A DNA stretch of 64,000 nucleotides from Paraescarpia echinospica. Lineage: Eukaryota > Annelida > Polychaeta > Sabellida > Siboglinidae. This document shows, one piece after another, positions 48,901 through 60,900 of the stretch (the first letter of the stretch is position 1; the number at the start of each line of letters is the position of its first letter). The notes beneath the pieces were generated by a model that saw only the letters and a program-made list of their open reading frames with translations, searched no databases and was not told the DNA's origin. The stretch is taken from positions 50,035,349 to 50,099,348 of the forward strand of contig CM034532.1 of NCBI GenBank assembly GCA_020002185.1. Direction: 5' to 3'. Position numbers and translations under genes: made by a program.

Positions 48901-51900
48901 TTGTTCAAGTATCTAATCAATATAATAATCAATATTGAACATCTTAACTAGTATGGAACCCTCCCTGGTAACAAGGAAACTTCCGTAAACAATTTTGAAC
49001 CAGATGTACAACTTGTCTTGATACATTGAGCATTTGAATTAACATCATATATAGGTACCAAATCCGTTACACTCCTGACAATGACATTACATTTATTTTG
49101 TCAAGTTTTAAAATTAAATGTGATTGAAATCCAACATACTGTGATTGTTTTAAAATGTGCATACCACAGATTAAGCCAATTTCTATTGGTTCAAACAAGT
49201 TATTTGTGTAATAGAAAATAATTTTTCAAGTATCTGATTTAGATATAATTATTTTGTGTCACTTTTGAACATCTAAACTGAAATAAAGTTCTAAAATTCC
49301 TCCCAGCAGCTCTCAAACTATTCATTTTCATTGTATTATTGTGGCAAAGTGATAATGTATGTAAACATACACCAATGGCAATGCTGCTGTCTAATTAATA
49401 CAAAAACTTAGAATTTCATTAAAAATGTTACACTCCTCACAACACTATTAGGTCAGCAACCACCTTAATGAATACATATTATCAAGTTTGATCCCATTCA
49501 TGTAATAGACATAGGAGTTACAATGACTCATTGACTGAATATGTCAACAAGTAATTCTAAACCAATGTGTCTAAATCTGGCAGCCTCAGCTTTCAGCAAT
49601 GTTACACTCCTGACAAATGTGGGGGGTAATGGTAATACAGTCCTGTAGTTTCCAATAAAATATACGAGGAATTAATTAGTATAAACACATCAGTATATAT
49701 AATTAGCAAACTTCAATAAAACCGGGTGAAAATGAATTATTTTGGTGTTCTGTTTTATATAACCTTGAATTCAACGGGAGCTTAATTTTCTTTGCCTGTA
49801 AACCATGTGCATATATGTGTGTAGAGTCACATATGTTGGTCACAAGTGAAGCCACATTACTCAAAAGCTAGCAAACGTTTCTCTAATAATCCTACATTGA
49901 TAAAACTATTTGTTTGTGTAGTTTGCTGTTAGTATTTTTTACTGCAATTTCAAAATGATGTATTATAAAAATGTCACGCTAAAAGTGTTACACTCCTGAC
50001 AATTTTACACTCTAATTTTCCAATAATTTTGTTAATTTCCAATGCAGTGACTTGAAATTTTGCAAGAATAAAGACTGACATAAGAACTTCTGTTGATGAC
50101 ATCATGCACATCTGAAAGTACATTATCAGATTCAGTATCAGTGAAAGTATAAAAATTATCAAAATGAGCCATTATGGTCTTATACCAAATAAACGAGTGG
50201 GTCCCAATTTGTTTTTAATATACCATATTCGTTCTATAAACGTACATGCCGTAATTAGTATACACCCCCATTTTTAGCAGCTTCTGGAACCGTAACAGTC
50301 ACCTCCAGTGTCAACCTTGACTGTTGGATCCGTCATTGTAATTTAATTTCAACCAATGTCACACTAGATTCAAAGCTCAGTGATGAAAACAATATCAAAA
50401 GATCCATCTAAATTATGAGACTACACTGTTCTGGTATCTTTGCCCATGCATGTATAAATCACTTGCCACTCACATCTGCTGAAATGGCTGTACCCAGGAA
50501 CCCCAGAAAATGGGTGTACAAATACGGTATTATAAACTTCAGATTTCATGAATTTCAGATGTACAGTCATGTCTCGTTTATCAGTGATAATCCGGTTGTT
50601 CCGTGATCCACACGTTTTTGTGTGGGAACCAGCTTGATACCATGTTAATTGCTCTGTTAATCCGTTTATTCCTGATTCCGGTTCCACACATTGTTTTTGG
50701 GGAATGAACAGGCTTTAAATCACATGGTCAGTGTTGTAACAAGCTGCAGAGTTGGTTCACTGACTTCAGTTGTGAGTGTGAAGCCAATTGGACAATTAGC
50801 AGTGTTGATGTTTACTTTTACATGAAATAGATTTATAGTTGTTGAAGTTTAGTGCAATCAAGAGTCACACCTCAATTCTATAAATGAGAGGCTCAATTAA
50901 TTTGAATCAGTAATGTTCTAAAAATGGCACAAATGCATCTCAAACGCAAGCTCAATGCTCTGATAGATTCTCCATCAACAAAACGCCACCGTTGTGAAGT
51001 TAATGCTGGGCATTCAAACCTGGGCCGAGAAAACGCTGAACATCAAATCGGTAATTCAACTATGGGTGGTATTGGTTGAATGTTCCTCAAGATGTCAGCA
51101 GTGACACGTGCACCAGACATCCCAAGAATGAGCAGCTTGAAAATGCCCTATCCTGTGGTTTTCAGACATCCGTTCCTGTCGTTGTGTTGTTAATGATGAC
51201 GTTGTCATCGAGAAAGCTATTTCTATTTCCAGATGACTGGCACTGGTTAATATTAATATTGTGTGTCAGTAACATACACATTACAGTATATAAAATGTAC
51301 ACTGTATATAAAATGTAGCTTGTATTCAAGGAGAATGTTGCCCCTATTAAAAGAAAGGATTACTTGTAACAAGTTTACACACTGTTTTATTCTTTGTCAT
51401 TGATGTACATTGTTTATTAACGAGCAATAATAGGATGTTTCACTAACCCGCACGTTTTGTTTATCCAGCCAAAACTATTGGGAACCAAAGTGTGCAGATA
51501 AATGAGACATGACTGTAATCAGTAATTTGCCACTCCCAAGCGATTCATTCTATCCGAGGTTTACTGTACGTGTAATGTAAGAGTTGATGTTTGACCAACA
51601 GGGTGGCTGTATAGCCGGCTCGCTCACAGCACTAGGACGTGACCAAATGTACATGCTTGGCAGACGACTGCGTTCCTTGTACATCGAAAAGCTGCAGTTT
51701 TTGGACAAGGAGTTCAATCCAAAACAAATCCAGTATGTTGATGACTTTTGTTACATATATATGTATACATATTCTTTTCTCATCCGTGGTACACATCTAT
51801 GACTGTTCAGTCAACAAAATTGAGTAGTATAAAAGTATACTTCCGATATTATGGGTTTAATTATGGTTGTCTGTGAAATGAATAGATGACCTTTACCTCT

Positions 51901-54900
51901 GTGTATAAATATATTTCCTACCTATTTTATTAATAGCATCAAATAAATATACATAGTGCAAAGTTTAGTTAGAGAAACTATTCAGGCTGGCACTTTTTTA
52001 TTATATCTAACGATACTACAATGGGAGAGCAGTAAATGCAGATGTAGTGTTTGTGTTATTTTTTTGTTTTATTGCCCTGACATGAAGTCAGGGCTCAAAA
52101 AATTAGTCTATAGACTCATTGTAATGTTCCTCTCCACGGAAATCTTTAGTAAAAGGCGAAAGATTTATACGTGGGCTGAAGAGAAACCAGAGTAAAGACT
52201 AAAGTGGGAACTATGAATATATAAATTAAACTTGTCATGCTATAATGTGGTGTTTATAAAATGTAACATATTCCCAAAAGGTTAGTATTTCACTTTATTA
52301 CAGCAAGCCAAATGTATTTGCATAATATGTACTTAAATAATTAATTAAATGTTTTAACATTGGAGGTATTTTAACAGTTAGATAATTTCGTTACTAAAGA
52401 CACATTATTGGGAAATATTTACTGAATATTTTGACCTTACACGACAGTAGCGCCATCTAGTGTTTTATAATATTACAACCTTTGGTGCTGCCACCTGATG
52501 GACACTTTCCATACTATTGCTGTCCAGACTGCACTGGTCACCAATTCACTATTCTTGAGTAGTTCAGTTGACAGTAAAATTACAACCATTCATGTTAAGA
52601 CTTCACAACTTTGATGGATATGTTAGGGTTTATACAGTTTACTTTTAACCTTCACTTCTAGTCACTTTGGTGCTCGTGGCTGGAATAACTGGATAGTTTG
52701 ATTTTGATCATAAAACATTGGACCTATCGACTTGTAGGGGCCTAGTTTACATGCATGATGTGTGGTCATCACATACTGATTATGAAATCTTTATAATGCA
52801 CAATTAGTCTGGCAACACTAACGTTGTATTTTGCCAAACTAAAAAAACTTACTATTGCATTCCAAATAAGTGTACAGCTCGGAATAACAGTATAGGGTGG
52901 ACATGCCTCGGAATTTTAATAAGAATATAGGTCGGAATAACATAGTATAGGGCGGAAATTTCTTGAAATTATAACAAGAGTATAGGGCATTCCGCCCTAT
53001 ACTCTTGTATAGTATAGGGTGAAAATTTCTCGAATTTATAATAAGAATACAGGGCTTAATAAGAGTATAGGACAGAAATTTCTTGGAATTATAATAAAAG
53101 TACACCTTGGAATAATAGTATAAGCTAGTAATAATGTGGAATTAAGTTGGCATGTGTGTATTTATAATTTTAATTGGTGTCTTTTTGACAATGCAACAAC
53201 ATAATTATATGCAAACAGGAGTTGCCTACATCAAACAAACAATATTACTGTATATTAAATCAAACGTCAAAACAAAACTCCAAACATAACGCTCCATTTA
53301 GCTTGTCTCAGTAATTAGTAGTTTAACACTAACTGGTATCTGTTGAAAACAGCAAATAAAATATATATATATATACAATTGTTAGTATTACATTAATAGA
53401 AACAATGCCAAATTCTGCGGGATACTCTTTAAGATAATGTAGTTAATTCCACTAAGGCTGCCACCCGTAAATACATAAATGGCTTGTTAACCACGTAGCT
53501 CTGCCGCGTAGCATCGAGGTCACTACTGCAGTAAGGGTTGTCTGGTGACATCGCGCCATGTGAATTGGTCGCGTCGCAAATTTGCCCGCGAAACGTTGTT
53601 AATCATGCTTTATCGCCCAGCCCTAGACTGCGAGATTCGCAATTTACTAGCCATAATACTAACATCCTGACCACAACATGATCCCAATAAAACATAACAA
53701 ACCTTTATATTTTGCACACAGGTTCCCTAAGTTCTCCTTTTGTGCATCAGGCATGAGATTCTTCCGCAGAAACGCGGATTTCCGCGGTTCATGAACTCGA
53801 TTTGGCCGTTTCTGTGATTCGTCCAAATATGAAAAAAATTAATGTAGGGGGGTTGTGACTTGGCAAACTTGGCAAACATCGACAATAAAAATTATAAATT
53901 TTGTGATCGTCGTCCTTTTTCAAAAGCAAGCCACATTCTGAATGGCCAGAAACTGCGAATTACGGCCCAGCTTACAATCCGTGCATGAGTTTTGACAAAT
54001 CAGTTGCGGCTGTAAGTTGTTTTCGAAGTTCACAGTCGCGTTCAATCGAATGAAGCATGAGCTGCGGCCTACGGTAAGTTGTCCGCTCTTATTTCAAACA
54101 TTCTTGTATGAGTCAATTACAGTATTATCGGAATTAACGTAGCAGTCGAGTGGTTATAGGATCGTAATTTCAATAAATATTAGATCGTTTAGCCTGCCAC
54201 GCGAGGCATTGTAATGGCCTATGGGACTTACATTATGGCGCCGGCGTAAGCTCACGTCGCTGGCGTTACGGGTCATGGCATAATACAGCACCGTTAACGA
54301 ATGGTACACGGAGTATAAGTTTTGGCGATAACTGTAAGGTATCCTAGATGGGTTTATAGATTATTTTGGATACAAATAAGTATATGCCAAAACTTAGTAA
54401 GTTTTCTTGGATGGGCGATAATGTGTCAACATAAAGTACGCCTGTTCACTTTAACGTATGGTTTAGGTTATTATTAATTAAATGACAATTTGAATTAAAT
54501 TTACCTGACGTTGTTAATATGAACACTTTTAGGGGATATGGCTTGCACTATGAAGGATGTTGTACAGAGAGGGGACGAGTTGAATTTGAAGAAGCAAGAG
54601 AAAAGCAGCTGAACAGGTTTCCCAAGAGGCAAAGTGCCAAAGAGACTGAAATCTGTCCACCTCCACTCCCCAGTCCTTGCTCAGGCAGAGAAGAGAAAGA
54701 AAGCTGTGAGTGCCAGGATCAAGCACAGGCAAGAAAAGAAGTGAAGTCACATGTCCACAATGAACACTTATAAAGTTTACAAGTTTATGGTTTCAATGAA
54801 CACTAGTAGATGTGGACATCTGTGTGTGAATTTCAGTGTACTGTACATTAGAATTATCAATTTCATAAACATTGGTTATTGAAAGCATTTTGGCATATTT

Positions 54901-57900
54901 TTTTCACAATGACCGCTTGTGTAATGTTGTAGTTTTGACAGTGTAGTATACAATGCTTCTGTTTTTTGGTTTGATATGAGTTATGTGCAGGGAACTGTAT
55001 GCTTACACTTTTGATTAATAAAATCCCAAATGTAGTGTTTCTATGCACTATGTTTGTGATTTTATATGAAATGGAAGCTGCAGGATTATACAAAAACAGT
55101 GTGAAAGTACACTAGATTGCATCACAAACAATGATGTCTTTTAAAAAAATTCTGAGTTCCAATCCAGACCCCCATTTATTCCCCCGTTTGCCGTGCTGCG
55201 CGCAAATGTTTCTCGGAAATGACTTGCCTCCTCTCACATGTCTGGTGCATACATGCATTTTTTCAATTTGTTTGTGAAAAGATCACTACCTGCCATGGTT
55301 GGTAGGGTGACCGGCGTAAACAGCATCGCCGTAAGAATGAAGAGCACTGCGCAGTCGCCTTCGTCGATTCTCCGTCAAGAATAATTTATATATATGTAAG
55401 CCCTGGTTACTAATAAGAGTTCTAAGTAGGCCACAGTAATAATAAGGAAGAGCGTATTTCTGTTACTGTATACAAAATATAAGCAAAGTTATTTTATATA
55501 GATATCTGGGAAAAGACAAGTAATTAAGAATAATAAAGTTTAATAACAATAAGGAAAGAATTGATGAGTTCACGTATACCACACACTAATCTAATCTCAA
55601 CTTTATACAAGACAACACTCTTGTTCTTATAAACCGAGCCATAACCTGCATAATACAAAATACATAATTATTACCTGGGTGTCAATCACTCGATAAACAA
55701 TAAAATTACCGCAGTCAAAACATTATACAGGACATCTGACAGATTGGCAACAATTAACTTTCCTGTGTCTCTACCGTTCACTGTACTGTGGAGTACAAAC
55801 CAGCTAAAGAACTACACATAATTATACACTAATTATTCAAACGGTTATTCAGATATTAATGGCAGTGGATTACAACAACCACCAACAACCTACAGTGCAA
55901 ACAACTTAGTTGTGAACTGTCAATGAGACTTGGCTAAAACAGTTCTGGCGACTAACTGTGGACCGAACGTCCATCTCTGGAAAGTTGTTACTGTCACCAT
56001 CTAGCGACTGACTGTGGACCGAACATCCACACCATCACCAAATAAACCTGTGCTGTGCAAATATACATCTACGGGACAGATGTCATCCAAGTCCAACATT
56101 AGGGTTGGTCACCATAGATAAAGGTGTTCTCTAAAAACCTGGGTTCCGACCAACTAATTAAATAAAATGCCTTGCCTGATAATATCATCATTCATGGTTT
56201 AGCGGGACGAACAACAAAGTTACAGTGAAGCATTACAACAAACAGGCAAAGTATCAAGACTGCTACTCATAAGACAAAGTCCACGAGAAACATCAAGATT
56301 AGGCGACCTAGTATAGAGTGCAATATTTCACCAACCTCTATTTATGTATACATTAAAACATAAACGGTATCGCAACAATGTCAGGCGATACACATGTATG
56401 GCAGAATCACTAAAAACATAGGGGCTGACCTACTGGAAACACGGGCTCTCGCATGGTAAATTTCCATGTAATGTCTGTTTTTTAAATATACAAGTACAAT
56501 AAAGGTCATACATTAAGATAAAATATAACAGGTCATACATGAAAGGCAAATTATAGCAATACCCATGGCTGGTAAAATGTAAGACAAATTCACGTTACGA
56601 ATCAGCATAGTACCAGTGATGCCACCTAGTGCAACATAATAAAAATGATCTTGTTACATATATATACATATTTCTCAGAACATTGTATCAATGATGCAAA
56701 TAAATACATGTAGTGCCTAATAAAAACCATATAAGGTGGAACTAATAACAATAAATAATGTTGACCCAAATAAAAACATTGGGTGGAACTGCCAACATTA
56801 AATAAGCGTACAGACCTGAATAAGACCGTATAGGCTGGCATTTTTTGTCCAAATAAATAGCTGTACATATACGCTTATTTGGAATGCAATAGTAATCTTA
56901 CTTGTCTTAGTGGAATTCCCCCATAAGAATCTTTGCAAAAAAGAAACACCACCAAAAAAATGTAAAACTCAAAGTATCATTCATGTGGAATAATGTTACT
57001 GTGCATTTTAACTACATTCTCAGAAAACATGCTTACTTTATTCTAGACTTCTGTAGAAACTATTCAGTTAAAAGAGCAGCCTCATGCAGCCATCTTAACA
57101 TAATAGTAATTATTTTCAAATTTGTAGTAATTTGTTGCTTTGTTTTGTTTCAGGATCCGGTCAACAAACTTTAACCGATGTGTTGAATCGATGGAATGTG
57201 TCATTGCTGGCTTGTATGGACAACACAGTTTTGACAACAAAGGTATAACATATTTAGCAATACAGAAGAACAGCCATACTGTATCCAAGTGCATGGACTA
57301 GTCATGTGTAACTGCATGCACATATATACTTGTGTTGTTGCTATTTCACTGTATGATATGGCTCTCAGAGTATCTATAATATTGTGGTGACCAAAACAGG
57401 AAGGCCACTGTATACCTATCTAGTCATCTGCCCCTTATTTTTTTCTATGTAATATTATTGCTGGAATGGAGCACATAATGGTTTGCTAGATGTAAGCTCT
57501 CTACATATGTGTTATCATTGTCACTGATAAACCAGTGTAAGCATTATATAATTTCTGTGTGAACACAAGTCCACTATTCCTTAGTTATGTGAATGAATTC
57601 TTGTGCGTGTATTTGTACCATTTGTGAAGTTTATCAGACTGTATTGTTTGTGTTGTGCTTAATGCTTCTAAATGTACAGGTGGTGTACATATATATATAT
57701 ATATGTCATTCTGTGAAAGATCATGTTAACATTATTTTAGAAAATCAGCCCATAAAATTATCTAAAAAAACTATGTCAAGCCATTGTGATATCCAAACAA
57801 ATTTATTACGTGAGTGTTATTATAGATTTTGTATGTTATTATAGATCCTGTGTGTTATTATAGATCCACTGGTCATCCCAGTATGTGATGAATCTGAAGA

Positions 57901-60900
57901 AACCCTGTACCCAAACAAACATGGTTGCCCAATCATGCAAACGATAAACACGGAAGGTCAGCTGTATCTCGCCGGTTTAGAAGGCTTCCAGAACGTCATT
58001 CAGGAAATCTCAAACAGACTCGGTATGTCAGACTTGTGTGCATTTTAGTAATAGTTTGACAGCTGTTTATGTCATATAAATCTTTCTGCACAAATTCACC
58101 ATTTCTGCTAGTTTAAAATTCCCTATCTATGGTAATTAACAATAAAAGTTAATTAACAATAACATTATTGCTAGGTTCAATAACCACAGTATGGTAAATA
58201 GTACTGACTTTGTTGTAGCTTTCAGTAAATATATGATCTGACTTTATAGTATGGTATACATTTTGTTTCCCAACATGTCAACAAAAGGTTATACCATGGA
58301 AACTGTCTGGTAAAAAAATGTCATTGTTGCAAATTGTGTAACTATTTATTTAAGGGTTTGGTGAAATGTATGGTATTGACATATTGTACATATACCAAGG
58401 GCATTTAAGTACAAAAATTACCCATTCCAAAATTGTGTAACCCATTTGGACGTGCCTCTGAGTTCAGAAGATGCCGACAACTAAATATTACTGTTGTCTT
58501 GCCAGGCATTCAGCTGGACCCAAAGAAGGTGGACATGATGATGTGGCGTGACAACATCATGGTCAGGAAGGTGAGTATGGAATAAGGAATGGTGAAAGTG
58601 TCACACTGACAGGTGCATCTTGTGTGCTAGATATTCATCACTGGCATGGCGTGGTGAAGTTGAAGACGTGTGCATTTGTGACCACTAATAAAAGCGTGGT
58701 ATTCCTGTCCCAAATAATACTAACATAAATGTAGCTTAGTGTTAGGCTAAATGGCTTGAGATATCTCATACTACATCTTATGAGTTATCACACATCCAAA
58801 CTTGCAAGCACACAATAGAAGGGAAGAGAAAGCTGGTGGCCAATGATGCTTTTTGTTCATGCCTTCAAGTTGACAATTGAGTCAACTTTGTGATTTCACT
58901 GTACATAGTTGAACTGTTGTGAATGTTGTTTCTAACACAATTGCTGCCAGAGAATGGGAAATTTCAGGGAGTTACCAATCATGAGCACATTGACCTGACT
59001 GATTTAACCAGAATTAACAAGATTTCCATACAAAACAAGGAAGCATTTGTCTTATAGAATCAAACGTTTTTATAGAGATGGGAAACTAAAAAAATACTAC
59101 AGTCACATCATTTGCTCATGACATAAACCTCCTATATGTATAAACATAAATTATAACACCCATTGTCTAATTCTACACATGACACTACATGCCCGTACAA
59201 TTCCCTGGTGTGATGTATTCGCCCTGTGATAGGCATCGGGTCTGCCGGTGCCTAAGACCCTGCTTGAGATCCTGCCCGAGATAGACTACCAAGGCACACA
59301 TGCTCTGGAGGTCTCCGTGCGGGGCCCACCCACGTAAGTAACACTTACATTTTCTACATACATGGCCCAATCTACGGAAAAATCCATTTTACATGAAATC
59401 ATGACACTTATTTCTATCTACGAACAAACAAATATTGTTAATCGAATCTACGGATGTTTTTAAATCATGCGGAATAATTGTTGTAGCGGTCGTGTTGTCC
59501 ATCACTGCTTATGTAACGGTTACTGGTAGTTTTGAGCAACATTATAAGGCCTACTCCATTTTTTGAAGCCAATATGTTCCTAACCTAAGTTAAAATACAC
59601 AAATACGGATATTATGATGGAGTAGTGTGTTTAATGGTACTGTTGGCGATCGGAATAATGCTCAGATCGGCATCAGTGTGTGTGAGTTTTCAAAATTCAC
59701 TTATTCTCACTCAAAAACGCCACTGTGTTAGTGTAATTTGGACTGCTAAAAATTTCCCATGTTAAACTATTTCATAATAATAATTATTAATATCAATACT
59801 GTTTGTATCTTAAATGATCTTAGGAATGCAAAAGCATTGAACAAATTAGGTACCTATAAAACAACGTTTTAGTGACTTGACATTAACTTGCAAGACTTAC
59901 TTTTAGGTCTTACTAAGTTACTTCATTAGTTCATGTTTAGGCATTGTTATTGGTGGAAAAGATATGTACTGAATAATATTACATGTTCAAGTATTCCTAG
60001 ATTTATAGTTTATATTAATATCTAGGCATCGGAGGTGGATAATGCATATGTGTTGTAAATTGTAAGTTCTAGCTTTGCCTAGTTATTGTAACAAAGCGTT
60101 TATAGCAAGCCATTGAATACATATGCAGTCATGTAATTGATCTGTCGCGACATGTTTTATTTTTGTTACATATATATATGTCACTATTTCACCCGCTATA
60201 CATTGAATTTTACAAAATATCAGGATATTTGTAAACATCAGTCCCTGTAATTTGAAGATAGATATCACAGTATAGTTGCATATAGTTATAGTCAATGGTT
60301 ACGGTTACCTCATTAATACGGCCACCTCACCATTATGGTTACCCTAGGACAGTCCCACTTTATTTCTATAACAATAAAATGTACAAAAATAGTCCTGCTA
60401 ATACAGTTAAAGTAGAACCTCACTAACTTTACGGTCACCTTGGTAGTATAGCCACCTCACAATTAAGGTCACCCTGAGACAGTCCCAAAATATTTTTGTA
60501 ACAATACAGGAAATTAGTCCCACTAATACGGGCACCTCGTCATTCAGGTCACTTTTGCCTAGACCTGAGGGTGATCGCAATAGTGAGGTTCCATTTTACG
60601 TCATTATGCAGGTCATTGGCTCAGTCGCAAGGGTGGCCTTAATAGTGAGGTTCTACTGTACCTCACTATGCAGGTCACTGGCTCAGTCGCAAGGATGGCC
60701 TTAATAGTGAGGTTCCCCTGTACCTCATTATGCAGGTCACAGGCTCAGTCGCAAGGGTGGCCTTAATAGTAAGGTGCCACTGTAAATTTGTCTTTATTGA
60801 ATTTGTCATTGATGTCTTCAAATAAATATTCTACTTATTCTTTGGCTTGGCATACCAATATGGTATATGAGATCAATGTTGTACCTAATAATAGTAAGGT

